From positions 7,805 to 71,804 of the forward strand of contig CAZXVU010000001.1 of the NCBI GenBank assembly GCA_964644465.1: a stretch of 64,000 nucleotides of DNA, given 5' to 3'. Of this stretch, positions 25,341 to 34,285 are shown piece by piece. This DNA is from CAZXVU01 sp964644465 (GTDB lineage Bacteria; Chlamydiota; Chlamydiia; Chlamydiales; SM23-39). How positions within the stretch are numbered: the first letter of the stretch is position 1; each line of letters starts with the position of its first letter. The notes below the pieces were generated by a model, which saw only the letters and a list, made by a program, of their open reading frames with translations, was not told the DNA's origin and did not search any database. A program made the position numbers and the translations under genes.

Positions 25341-26318
25341 ATGTCATTTATAAGCGGAACAACTAATAATAAATATTTTAAAGGGGTCTTTGAACTGGGG
25401 GCTGCAGGGGTTTTGGCAGGAAGCGCCCATACAGTTCGGCCAATATTGGGACAGAAAGGTGTCATAATTGCCCGGATAGGGGCGGCTATTTTAGGCCTTG
25501 ATGCTCTTCGGAGAACTTGGAATGCTTATCAGCAGAAGCCTGTTCCCCCAAAAAGAAATCCAGAGGCATCTCCTACTTCCATTTTAAAGCGAACTAACAG
25601 CGCATCTGGCAAAAATGTGAGCTTCAAAAAAGACTTGACTGACGTGCAATTGATCCACAAACACGCAATCATTTCCTTTTATTTTCCCTACGCGAAAAGC
25701 GAGCAGATCAAGCAATTCGATTCGATCGACGCAGCCTACAATGCTCTCTGTTTTCCAGCCCATGCAGAGGAATTTACTGAAAAATGGCATCCTGATCTTG
25801 AAATTTTGAGAAAACGAAATCAAGAATTGAGAGTCTCAAATCCAGTGCCAAACAAAGAAATCATGAAGCTCGTTATCAAAAACTGGCTTGTCCATCAAAT
25901 CAGCTCCAAAGACCATCCTTCATTATCAGATGCAAATTTAATGAAAATGACCCATCCCGATTTTCCCGATTTTGGCCAAATGGCCCTCGAAGTGAAACGG
26001 GAAGTGGAAAGAGAGATCGTCATTTTTGGAACCAATCTAGAAGCCCAATATCGCTCAGCGCAAATCCCTATGGGTGAACAATTTTTTCGGGGAATGAATT
26101 ATGTAGAAACAAGATATGCGGCATCCCAAATGTTCCCGTTCTCCGATTGGGTGAATAAAAAAGAAGATGCGATGTTTGGATCTCTCATCACACTATTCAA
26201 GGAAATCGGGTTCATAGAAGATGAGAAGCTAAAACTCATAACCCATCCCGATTTCCCAGCATTTGGTGCGCTTCTTATCGAGGCAAGAAATATTGCTTGC
26301 CGACCCACTTTTGTCTAA
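25341..26318 (+). CDS. Effector candidate with SILK and RVxF docking motifs
   Basis: 325 residues, family unknown. The N-terminus (about 15-55) is Gly/Ala-rich and hydrophobic, perhaps two membrane passes. It is followed by a basic, probably disordered linker containing SILK (80-83) and KNVSF (91-95), the order and kind of motifs used by eukaryotic regulators to dock onto protein phosphatase 1. The C-terminal part contains an internal repeat: LMKMTHPDFPDFGQMALE (about 212-229) and LKLITHPDFPAFGALLIE near the end. A good promoter and ribosome site precede ATG 25341. Confidence 0.7.
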   Translation: MSFISGTTNNKYFKGVFELGAAGVLAGSAHTVRPILGQKGVIIARIGAAILGLDALRRTWNAYQQKPVPPKRNPEASPTSILKRTNSASGKNVSFKKDLTDVQLIHKHAIISFYFPYAKSEQIKQFDSIDAAYNALCFPAHAEEFTEKWHPDLEILRKRNQELRVSNPVPNKEIMKLVIKNWLVHQISSKDHPSLSDANLMKMTHPDFPDFGQMALEVKREVEREIVIFGTNLEAQYRSAQIPMGEQFFRGMNYVETRYAASQMFPFSDWVNKKEDAMFGSLITLFKEIGFIEDEKLKLITHPDFPAFGALLIEARNIACRPTFV

Positions 26319-26324
26319 ATAGTT

Positions 26325-26346
26325 CTAGCCGCATCGCTGCGGCTAG
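26325..26346. terminator. Bidirectional terminator hairpin
   Basis: A perfect 9-bp stem CTAGCCGCA / TGCGGCTAG with a TCGC loop, placed in the 32-bp gap between two convergent stop codons (26318 and 26351). Confidence 0.75.
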
Positions 26347-26350
26347 GATC

Positions 26351-26914
26351 TTATTGCTTTACATAAGCCTTTAAAATTTTCACAGTTTCAACAGGGCGAT
26401 CAGCAGCGCCTGTTTGGACTGATTCAATTTTCTTCACAATTTCATAGCCTGATGTAACGATTCCAAAAATGGTATGGCGCATATGGAGCCAAGGCGTAGC
26501 AGCGGTAGTGATGAAGAATTGGCTGCCATTCGTATTGGGTCCGCGATTGGCCATAGCAAGAACGCCTGGCTTATCGAATTTCACAGTGGGATTGAACTCA
26601 TCGCCAAAGGATTTTCCCCAAATAGACTCTCCGCCAGTTCCTGTGCCGGTGGGATCTCCCCCTTGCAGCATGAAATTCTTAATTACGCGATGAAAAATGA
26701 TCCCATCATAATAATGCTTGCCGATCAGACCCAGGAAATTCTCGCAGGTCTTTGGAGCGACATCTGGCATTAAAGTGAGTTCGATATTTCCTAAGTTCGT
26801 TTCAAATACAACAACGACATTTTTCACGGGATCTGTCTCCTGAGCTTGAACTGACATAAAGAAGGGGAAAAAGGCAAATAGAACAAAGGCGATTGCTTTT
26901 GCAAATCTCGCCAT
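26351..26914 (-). CDS. Exported cyclophilin-type peptidyl-prolyl isomerase
   Basis: 187 residues from ATG 26914, chosen over GTG 26920 because GGAGG lies 5 bases upstream of it. Signal peptide about 1-23 (AIAFVLFAFFPFFMSVQAQ). The domain is a complete bacterial cyclophilin with FHRVIKNFMLQGGDPTGTGTGG and GSQFFITTAATPWLHMRHTIFG, including the catalytic Arg, Phe, Gln and the Trp-Leu-x-x-x-His segment. It helps fold periplasmic proteins. Single gene with its own terminator. Confidence 0.95.
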   Translation of the reverse strand: MARFAKAIAFVLFAFFPFFMSVQAQETDPVKNVVVVFETNLGNIELTLMPDVAPKTCENFLGLIGKHYYDGIIFHRVIKNFMLQGGDPTGTGTGGESIWGKSFGDEFNPTVKFDKPGVLAMANRGPNTNGSQFFITTAATPWLHMRHTIFGIVTSGYEIVKKIESVQTGAADRPVETVKILKAYVKQ

Positions 26915-26999
26915 AAACACCTCCAGGTTTAAAAATAGTTGGTCAGTTTACTGGAAAAAACAATTTGCCGCCACGTGAAAAATCAGGTATGAAGAAGGG

Positions 27000-27995
27000 A
27001 TGGAAGTACTCATTCTCCTGATCGTTATTCTAGGCCTTGTTTTCGATTATACGAACGGCTTCCATGATGCGGCCAACGTCGTTTCCACTGTGATCGCAAC
27101 TCGGGTCCTGGCCCCCATCTCAGCCATTGTGATGGCGGGTGTTTTGAATTTCATTGGAGCTACCCAGATCAGCGGCGTTGCGCAAACGATCGCTACAGGG
27201 CTCGTCGAAACCCAATATGCCACTCAGGTCGTCGTTCTTGGAGCCGTGATCGGCGCCATCTTCTGGAATCTCGCTACCTGGTACTATGGCATCCCCAGCA
27301 GCTCCTCATATGCTCTGATAGGAGGCCTTGTAGGGGCTGCCTGGATGCACCAAGGAATTGATTCGATCATTTGGGGCGGCGTGATTTGGAAAGTCATCAT
27401 TCCCATGATCCTCTCCCCGATCGTAGGATTCTTGGTCGCACTCGTAATTATGAAAGGCCTTTATTTCTACCTGAAATTCCATCCTGGCGCTCATGGCAAA
27501 GCCATTTTCCGCCACTTGCAAATCGGTTCGGCCTGTTTTGTGGCCCTTTCGCACGGATTGAACGATGCGCAAAAGAGCATGGGGCTTATCACCCTGGGAC
27601 TTTTTGCAGGAGGCTACCTCGCAACGCCCTCGATCCCGATTTGGGTGATCATGCTCTGCGCTCTCATGATGGGCCTCGGAACAGCCTCTGGAGGATTCCG
27701 AATCATCCGGACGATGGCTTTTTCCATCACAAAAATTGAACCTGTCCAAGGATTTGCCGCAGAGGCCTCCGCATCTTGCGTGATCCTCGCTGCGAGCTTT
27801 ATGGGAATGCCTGTCAGCTCGACCCACGTCATTGCTGGGGGTATAACAGGCGTCGGTACCGCAAAATCACGTCATGCTGTCAGTTGGAATGTCCCAAGAA
27901 GACTAGTCGTAGCCTGGATTTTGACTCTACCTGGAGCAGGACTCGTTGGCGCTCTCGCCTATCTGATCGCAAGAACAATCGTCGGCTTTGCGTAG
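27000..27995 (+). CDS. PiT-family inorganic phosphate transporter
   Basis: 331 residues with about ten membrane helices. Both family repeats are visible: [23 protein letters not shown] in the first half and [14 protein letters not shown] in the second, plus [20 protein letters not shown]. It imports phosphate (or metal phosphate) by proton or sodium symport. No PhoU-like gene is next to it. The 3' end overlaps the convergent ferredoxin gene by 69 bp. Confidence 0.94.
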   Translation: MEVLILLIVILGLVFDYTNGFHDAANVVSTVIATRVLAPISAIVMAGVLNFIGATQISGVAQTIATGLVETQYATQVVVLGAVIGAIFWNLATWYYGIPSSSSYALIGGLVGAAWMHQGIDSIIWGGVIWKVIIPMILSPIVGFLVALVIMKGLYFYLKFHPGAHGKAIFRHLQIGSACFVALSHGLNDAQKSMGLITLGLFAGGYLATPSIPIWVIMLCALMMGLGTASGGFRIIRTMAFSITKIEPVQGFAAEASASCVILAASFMGMPVSSTHVIAGGITGVGTAKSRHAVSWNVPRRLVVAWILTLPGAGLVGALAYLIARTIVGFA

Positions 27996-28331
27996 AATCT
28001 GATACTCTTCAACGACCTTGCCCTGAATCAAATGTTCCTGAAGGATGCGCTCCAAAACTTCTGGCGTGCAGGAGTGGTACCAGATCCCCTCGGGATAAAC
28101 CACAGCGATGGGTCCATTTACACAAACGCGAAGGCAGTTGGCCTTCGTGCGCCAGATATGGACTTTTCCCTGCAGATTAGTCTCTTCGACACGCCTCTTC
28201 AAATATTCCCAAGCTCTAAGCCCATCTTCTTTTTGGCAGCATTTAGGAGATCCTTGGTCGCAGCAGAGGAAAATGTGTCGTCCCTTCTGGCCAATCTTCA
28301 ATTTTTCAGCAGCAACTTCTAATGGATTCAT
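27927..28331 (-). CDS. Thioredoxin-like [2Fe-2S] ferredoxin
   Basis: 134 residues. [15 protein letters not shown] and [19 protein letters not shown] give the cysteines that ligate a [2Fe-2S] cluster in thioredoxin-fold ferredoxins (Clostridium/Aquifex type, (2Fe-2S) ferredoxin domain). The tail is Cys-rich (DDCSCDQ, ESCSR). Electron carrier; partner unknown. A possible AGGAGG ribosome site is the complement of about 28336-28342. Confidence 0.88.
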   Translation of the reverse strand: MNPLEVAAEKLKIGQKGRHIFLCCDQGSPKCCQKEDGLRAWEYLKRRVEETNLQGKVHIWRTKANCLRVCVNGPIAVVYPEGIWYHSCTPEVLERILQEHLIQGKVVEEYQILRKADDCSCDQIGESANESCSR

Positions 28332-28363
28332 TTCTACCTCCTCACGGGTACTTAGCCTTTATT

Positions 28364-28477
28364 CAACTCAGAGACACAGAGCCACAGAGAACAGAAGAGG
28401 AGAAATTTAGCTGCTTCGCAGCAAGCGGCGCAGACGCCTTTTCTTTCTCTCATCCTAACTCTGTGTCTCTGTGTTTA
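28364..28477. repeat. Intergenic repeat with inverted CAGAGACACAGAG arms
   Basis: Arms CAGAGACACAGAG (28369-28381) and its reverse complement (28459-28473) bracket two GC hairpins: GCTGC-TTC-GCAGC (28410-28422) and GGCG/CGCC (28427-28438). It lies in a 165-bp gap upstream of the ferredoxin gene and downstream of the methyltransferase gene (both on the minus strand). Confidence 0.7.
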
Positions 28478-28496
28478 ATAGGTCCAGGTGCCCGTT

Positions 28497-29468
28497 TCAT
28501 ATTCTCTTAGTGATTTTCCAGCAGGCGTGGATCTTTGGATCTTGGAAATCGATGGGGAGCGTCTTACTGGTCACATCGATGATCGTGCAGCCGTTAAATT
28601 GCGCCTCATCAAAGACAAATCTTCTCGAATTCGTGCTGAAATAGATGACGCCTCCCTCTGCTAAAAGCATCAAAGCTTTTGAAAGCAAGCTGACGTAATC
28701 CACTTGAATATCGAACATCTGATCCATCTTCTTAGACCGGGAAATCGTCGGCGGATCTATGACAATAATATCATACTTCACCCCAGAACGGATCTCCTCG
28801 TCTAAAAACTTCAAACAATCAGCCCGGACAATCTCATTGTTTTTTCCGGAGAGGGAATTAAGAATGAAATTATCCCGTCCCCAAGAAGTGTATGTGTTCG
28901 ACATGTCCACGCTTTTTGTGAAAACAGCCCCCGAGGCGGCGGCATGGACGCTGAAAGAACATGTATAAGCGAAGAGGTTTAGAAGCCGTTTTCCTTTGGA
29001 TACAGAAGAGATGTACCTGCGCGTTTCTCGATGGTCCAGAAAAAGGCCCGTATCGAGATAGTCGAGAAGGTTGATCTTGAATTGGACGCCGTACTCCAGA
29101 ACAGGGAAGAACTCCATGGTTCTGCCCAATTTTTCATATTGCTCCCTCTTTTCCCGCTTGATCCGCGTCCGCCAATAGATCGATTCTGGCTTGGCCCCGA
29201 ATAAGGAGCGTAAAGCTCCTATAACTTCCTGTTCCAAGTCGAGAGGAGGCTCATCATTGTCTCGGGAACGGGAAAAATAATGGAGACAGAAACGCCCATC
29301 GTAGTAATCAATCGCTAAAGGGACCCGTTCGCGGTCATAAAGACGGAAACAGTTCGTACGGGTCCGTTTGGCCCATTTCACGATCTGGGAATAATTTTTT
29401 CGGATCCGATTTTTTAGAGGAGAGCTCTTGTCCTCTTCATCGGCTATTTCGGGAAAAGTCATATCCAT
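28497..29468 (-). CDS. RlmK-like 23S rRNA methyltransferase (N-terminus next to assembly gap)
   Basis: 323 residues visible. The sequence follows the C-terminal half (RlmK) of E. coli RlmKL: NRIRKNYSQIVKWAKRTRTNCFRLYD, GLFLDHRETRRYI, LLNLFAYTCSFSVHAA with the SAM site, VDMSNTYTSWG and IDPPTISRSKKM. RlmK makes m7G2069 in 23S rRNA. The apparent ATG at 29468 is one base from a run of 100 N, so an RlmL-type N-terminal half could be hidden in the gap; standalone versions also exist. Part of the start may be missing. Confidence 0.8.
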   Translation of the reverse strand: MDMTFPEIADEEDKSSPLKNRIRKNYSQIVKWAKRTRTNCFRLYDRERVPLAIDYYDGRFCLHYFSRSRDNDEPPLDLEQEVIGALRSLFGAKPESIYWRTRIKREKREQYEKLGRTMEFFPVLEYGVQFKINLLDYLDTGLFLDHRETRRYISSVSKGKRLLNLFAYTCSFSVHAAASGAVFTKSVDMSNTYTSWGRDNFILNSLSGKNNEIVRADCLKFLDEEIRSGVKYDIIVIDPPTISRSKKMDQMFDIQVDYVSLLSKALMLLAEGGVIYFSTNSRRFVFDEAQFNGCTIIDVTSKTLPIDFQDPKIHACWKITKRI

Positions 29469-29469
29469 A

Positions 29470-29569
29470 NNNNNNNNNNNNNNNNNNNNNNNNNNNNNNN
29501 NNNNNNNNNNNNNNNNNNNNNNNNNNNNNNNNNNNNNNNNNNNNNNNNNNNNNNNNNNNNNNNNNNNNN
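29470..29569. other. Scaffold gap (100 N)
   Basis: Exactly 100 N, a conventional placeholder for a gap of unknown size. The order and distance of the flanking genes cannot be trusted. Confidence 0.98.
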
Positions 29570-29572
29570 AAT

Positions 29573-32500
29573 TTATTTTTTCTCCAACATTCCCTTAACT
29601 CGTTCAATCCAATATTTCATGCCAAGTTTCTCATACGATGATAGAGCTTCATTCAGTTCGGTTTTCCTCTTCTCTAACTCGCCCATTTTCTCATATAAGT
29701 CAGCCGTGGTTAGATGACAGTGCCCTACATAGGGCAACATTCCATACTGGATGCATAGCTGCAAAGCCTCGTCCAATTTTTTCTTGATCTCGGGAAAATT
29801 GGGATTCGGCAGATAAAGATCAACTTCTGCTGATATTCTTAATAACATGGGATATTCAGTTTTGATATTGCGCTCTTTAACAACCTCAATCGACTTGTTG
29901 CAATTCTCTTTAGCGCGGGCATAATCGCCGATCAGCAATAAACATTTACATATCGGAACAAATGAAAAAATCGTGGTGAAAGTTCCATGAATCTGCTCCA
30001 CAATATTCATTGCCTGATTGAGATGCTCTTTTCCTTCCGGTGTCTTATTCAAGCGGAGATTCATTTCTCCCAGAATGGCAAAGTAAATTGGAACGAAAAT
30101 GATTGTCTCGGTGATGATTCCATACTGCAAAGCAATGGAAGTATTGGCCATGGCATTTTCAAAATCACTCTGGATAAAACTCTTCAAACCCATCGATCCG
30201 TAAAGGCAGAGATTAGGGACGCTTGGGCGATCGAGATTCTTACTATCGGCCAACCATTTTTTCGTTCTCTCTTCAACGAAGGCGAAATCGCCCACAAAGG
30301 AACGGGCCCAGCACTCGTAGTTCAGAACTATATAAGGCATCGGAGCCTTTAGCCATTCGCTGCGATAGTCAAGAGATCCTGTTAGCTTTTCCAGCTCTCT
30401 GCTGGTCTCAAAGAGTTCCTTGAACTGCGCTCGGAAAAGATAGATGTGCACTAGGGTAAATTGAGCGATTACTTTAGCATCCGTGGAATTCAGCTCTTTT
30501 GCAATTTGATAAGCTAGTTCTGCATGCTTCAGCGCTTCATTTGCATCCTTAAATCCAACGTAATAAATCGCAAAAGCTGCATTGATGATGCTTTCAAAGA
30601 AACGGTCTTTTTTAGCCAAAGCAATATCAAGCGCTTTTTGAAGGTGTTCATACTGTTCTTTAAAACGGCCAATAGGAACATAGGCATAATATAGCTCGTA
30701 ATGAACACGCATCACTTTCAGCGCCAAGGCATCATCTTGCGGCAAGTGCTCAGCGGCAATGAGAGCTTTTTCATAGTTTTTTGCAGTGGCAGAAAAAGCA
30801 TTGATTTCATAGACCTTTTCAGCAGCTTTTACACAATAGAAAAAAGCCTTATCCCAAGTTTCGCTAAGGAAGGCATGCTCAGCGACGATTTGGAGTTGGT
30901 CGATTTGGTCTTCTTGAAGAGTGGTTTCTAAGATTTGAAAGAGCCTAAAATGCAATGCTCTTTTGGTTTTTTTGAGCATGCTGTTATAAGCTGTTTCTTG
31001 CGTTAAGGCGTGAGTGAAACCAAATCCAGGTTCTGGGTAAAGCTGGCTTTCATAAATGTATTGGAGTTCAGTCAATTTGTTGAGGGCTGACCTCACTTCG
31101 CCTTCATCGACAGCATCCATCAATTGAATCAGTTGAGAATAGACAAATTTCGTTCCGATTACAGAGGCAATTTGTAATATTTTCTTTTCGATCGGATGCA
31201 GGTTGTCAATTTTGATTTGATAGATCGTGATAATCGTTTCAGGGAGATGGATCTCTTGGACCGCAGTACCCTCCCGAAGATGATAATTTTTCGACTCTCC
31301 CACAAAAATCTTTTCTGCGATTAAGGATAATACTAACTCTTCTAGGAAGAAAGGATTCCCGCCGACAGTGCTCAGCAATCTCTTTTTTATCTCTACTAAT
31401 GAGGCGTCGTTGCCTAAGAGATTATCTAGCATCTTCGCGCTCGCCTCGACTCCGAGCGGAGCTAACTGGACGCGTGTATAGTTTGGCTTGCTGGTCCAAT
31501 GATCATGGTATTCAGGTCGAAAGCCAATCAGGATAAAAATTTTGTATTTGCTAATTTGAGAAATGAGAGAATCGATAAACAATTCTGTTTCACTATCGAC
31601 CCAGTGCATATCTTCGAGGACTAAAATCATGGGCTTTTCTAAGGAATAGAGACAGAGTAGTTTTGCTCCAACTTCGAACATGTATTTCCGTTTCATCACA
31701 GGTTCTATGGCAACCCATTCAGGATCTTTAGGAGCTAAATTGATCAAGTTTAATGTGGCATTTAAGGCATAGGGGGTATCAATTTTTGTGAGAAATGGCG
31801 TAATAATACTTTTAATTTTCTCGATATCTGTTTCCGTGCGGGAGATGCCCAGAAGTCCTCGAAATAAGCTGACGACAGGCAATAAAGGAATCTCCTTAGT
31901 ATGAATGAAAGCTGCTGTAAGCAGGACGTTGCAACCTTTTGCTATCTCAGAGGTGACGATTTCAAACATTAAACGCGATTTTCCAAACCCCGAATCGGCT
32001 ACCACGCTCACAGCATTTCCATGGCCTGCCTTTGCTTCTCCGAGCAATGAGGCGACTTTCGCAATTTCTTGCTCCCGGTTCACATAGCTAACACGTTCAA
32101 CGAATTGATTCGTTAACTCATTGAGTGATTTACTTACTTTGATCCCTTTAAGCTCATAAATTTCGATCAATTCGCTAAATCCCTTAATTTCTTCAGAACC
32201 TAATTTTTCATAGGATACGCTATCTGCAACTAGCTTTAAGGTATTCTGCGTTAATCGGATCGTTCCTGGAACTGCTGTCTGTTCCATTCTTGCTGCTAAA
32301 TGAACGACAGCTCCAACAATTTCATATCTCGAACCATCCATTGCGAGAAGAATTTCCCCTGAATTCAAACCCACGCGAATCGCAAAAGCTGCATTGAGTG
32401 TTTTAATCTGCTTTTGCATCGACAATGCTGCAAGGCAAGCTCTTAATGCATGATCTTCAAGAGCATGAGGGGCGCCAAAAACAGCAACTAAGCCATCGCC

Positions 32501-32962
32501 GGCTGTAGAAATAACAATGCCGCCATATTCATAGACGATGCTGGATAATTTTTGGATGGCCGGAAAGAGGATTTCCTTAGCTTCTTCTGGATCCAGGTTT
32601 CTAATCATCTCGGTGGAGCTTTTCATATCTACCACCAACACAGTGACGTGTTTGCGAAAACTCTCCCCTTCCCCTTCTTTACCTTTTGATGGCGGAGGAA
32701 CGGGCTGTACTTGCGCAGATTGAGGAGGAGCCATGCTAGGCGCTTGAGGAGGAGGATATGCTTGCATCGGAATCTTAGGTGCTTGAGGAGGAGCTGCGCC
32801 CGCCTCAGGCAATGAATGTCCACACTTTCCGCAGAAGTGGGCGGTTATTTCCCACTCGCTGCCGCATTCGGTGCAGAATTTGGCGGCATGTATCGGAGCT
32901 CCGCAGTTCGAACAGAACTTTTGGTTCTCTTGACCTTCAAAACCGCATTTAGGACACTTCAT
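29573..32962 (-). CDS. Zinc-ribbon / class III cyclase-like / AAA ATPase / TPR signalling protein
   Basis: 1129 residues. In order: two zinc ribbons (Cys3, 6, 17, 20 and Cys30, 33, 44, 47), a Pro/Gln-rich linker (about 52-98), a class III nucleotidyl cyclase homology domain (about 102-275) with metal Asp112 (VVDMKSST) and Asp156 (STAGDGLVAVFG), an AAA_16-type ATPase (about 290-650; ADSGFGKS at 322-329 with the first Gly replaced; Walker B LVLEDMHWVD), and a helical TPR-like region to the end. The transition-state Asn is His221 (VHLAARM; Arg225 kept), so cyclase activity is doubtful. The gene ends 3 bases from the gap. A hairpin (32966-32987) overlaps its ribosome site. Confidence 0.9.
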   Translation of the reverse strand: MKCPKCGFEGQENQKFCSNCGAPIHAAKFCTECGSEWEITAHFCGKCGHSLPEAGAAPPQAPKIPMQAYPPPQAPSMAPPQSAQVQPVPPPSKGKEGEGESFRKHVTVLVVDMKSSTEMIRNLDPEEAKEILFPAIQKLSSIVYEYGGIVISTAGDGLVAVFGAPHALEDHALRACLAALSMQKQIKTLNAAFAIRVGLNSGEILLAMDGSRYEIVGAVVHLAARMEQTAVPGTIRLTQNTLKLVADSVSYEKLGSEEIKGFSELIEIYELKGIKVSKSLNELTNQFVERVSYVNREQEIAKVASLLGEAKAGHGNAVSVVADSGFGKSRLMFEIVTSEIAKGCNVLLTAAFIHTKEIPLLPVVSLFRGLLGISRTETDIEKIKSIITPFLTKIDTPYALNATLNLINLAPKDPEWVAIEPVMKRKYMFEVGAKLLCLYSLEKPMILVLEDMHWVDSETELFIDSLISQISKYKIFILIGFRPEYHDHWTSKPNYTRVQLAPLGVEASAKMLDNLLGNDASLVEIKKRLLSTVGGNPFFLEELVLSLIAEKIFVGESKNYHLREGTAVQEIHLPETIITIYQIKIDNLHPIEKKILQIASVIGTKFVYSQLIQLMDAVDEGEVRSALNKLTELQYIYESQLYPEPGFGFTHALTQETAYNSMLKKTKRALHFRLFQILETTLQEDQIDQLQIVAEHAFLSETWDKAFFYCVKAAEKVYEINAFSATAKNYEKALIAAEHLPQDDALALKVMRVHYELYYAYVPIGRFKEQYEHLQKALDIALAKKDRFFESIINAAFAIYYVGFKDANEALKHAELAYQIAKELNSTDAKVIAQFTLVHIYLFRAQFKELFETSRELEKLTGSLDYRSEWLKAPMPYIVLNYECWARSFVGDFAFVEERTKKWLADSKNLDRPSVPNLCLYGSMGLKSFIQSDFENAMANTSIALQYGIITETIIFVPIYFAILGEMNLRLNKTPEGKEHLNQAMNIVEQIHGTFTTIFSFVPICKCLLLIGDYARAKENCNKSIEVVKERNIKTEYPMLLRISAEVDLYLPNPNFPEIKKKLDEALQLCIQYGMLPYVGHCHLTTADLYEKMGELEKRKTELNEALSSYEKLGMKYWIERVKGMLEKK

Positions 32963-32965
32963 TCA

Positions 32966-32987
32966 GATAACCCCTCTATGGGGTATC
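32966..32987 (-). promoter_or_regulatory. Hairpin covering the ribosome site of the cyclase-ATPase gene
   Basis: On the minus strand GATACCCC-ATAGA-GGGG-T-TATC (one bulge) folds so that the GAGGGG Shine-Dalgarno of the ATG at 32962 lies in the loop and stem. It could limit translation. Confidence 0.4.
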
Positions 32988-33018
32988 TATATCTAAACTA
33001 AGAATTTGAAGAAAAGCC

Positions 33019-34164
33019 TTAAAAATCAAATGTCGAGCTAAGATCGATTACGGTGTATCTGGGAAGGCTTACGCCATCGACAAGGCCCGGCGGATTGTGG
33101 ATTTTCGGTCTCCAGACTCTTCCTTGAGTGGCAAATAGCGACAGGACTGCTTTCTCATGGAAACGATATTCGCCGCCAATCCCCGCGTAGAATAGATCGC
33201 CGATGGGAAAGGCTACAACGTTATTGGAAGACCTTACTAAAGACTGATCATATCCAACCAAGGTCATAAAGGCTGTTTTTTGAGATGTTTGATAGCGGGT
33301 AAAAATGTTTGCCATGACCGTATTTTTCCAATTCAAAATAAACGACGTTGTCCTTGGCCCCAAGACCACATTTTGCAAAGTGAGCGCTTTACAGACATTC
33401 CAAAATGAATAACAGATCTTGGCTGCAGCCAAAAACTTATCCGTGAAAATATGGGTGAGGTTTAAAACGATCGTTCCTGGAGAATAGGTGAACGGTAAAA
33501 ACTTGAAAGATCTATCGACAAGAAGTCCGCTGGCGCTTGTTCCGCGCAGGGTCACTTTTATGGGAGTAAAATAGCTTAAATCAGCGAAATTTTTGGGATT
33601 GTACATGTACCAAATACCGATGGTACCTCCCCAATTGTCGCCAATTCCTTTATTGATCATGTAAGAACCTTGGACAGCATAGTTTAGTTCGGTGCGCCAG
33701 AGACTGAAATACCGGAGCGTACCTCCAATTGCGAACTTCTCTGTGAGCCTGATGCTTATTTTGGGAGCTACTTCAAAGGAGAGCAAATTCGCATCGATAC
33801 CAAAATTCTGTTGGAATCCATTGACCGGCCAACTGATGTAGCCTAAAATAGGGTTGTAGACATCCATCCCGCATACGACTCTATCATTGAGTCTGTGTGC
33901 AAACATGATATAGGGAAAGAGAAGGGTATGATTGGTCTTGATAGTGCTATAATTGCCTAAGATTTTTCCGCTGAATCTTCCATAGACATTCGTGAACATC
34001 GCTCCAGTTAATAAATGAGTATCTTGCGTTGTGTTCATCCTTGCGGGGTTTTGATAACTTGCAGGGTTAAAAAATTGGACGGAGTTTGCAGAGGAAGTTT
34101 GGCTGATTAAGAATGATAAGGCAAAAGCGATCGATCGAATCGGAAGTTTGGTCGGTATTTTCAT
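33019..34164 (-). CDS. FadL-like outer membrane protein
   Basis: 381 residues from ATG 34164 (GAGG 6 bases upstream; the longer TTG start adds no signal). Signal peptide about 1-26 (IRSIAFALSFLISQTSSANS). The mature protein begins with FFNPASYQNPARM, like the NPA motif of FadL/OmpP1 transporters, then alternating beta strands and a C-terminal Phe (SSTFDF), as expected for BAM-inserted barrels. It could import fatty acids or other hydrophobic compounds. A paralogue starts at 63664. Followed upstream (minus direction) by nothing in operon. Confidence 0.8.
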   Translation of the reverse strand: MKIPTKLPIRSIAFALSFLISQTSSANSVQFFNPASYQNPARMNTTQDTHLLTGAMFTNVYGRFSGKILGNYSTIKTNHTLLFPYIMFAHRLNDRVVCGMDVYNPILGYISWPVNGFQQNFGIDANLLSFEVAPKISIRLTEKFAIGGTLRYFSLWRTELNYAVQGSYMINKGIGDNWGGTIGIWYMYNPKNFADLSYFTPIKVTLRGTSASGLLVDRSFKFLPFTYSPGTIVLNLTHIFTDKFLAAAKICYSFWNVCKALTLQNVVLGPRTTSFILNWKNTVMANIFTRYQTSQKTAFMTLVGYDQSLVRSSNNVVAFPIGDLFYAGIGGEYRFHEKAVLSLFATQGRVWRPKIHNPPGLVDGVSLPRYTVIDLSSTFDF

Positions 34165-34285
34165 TAGATCCTCAAATATCAAAACATACTTTTACTCCGA
34201 AAAACAAATTCTCTTCAAGAAAATCAAATATCCTACGCAAAATATTGCCAAGAAATGGGAGGATCCCTAAGATTCAAAAATAATT

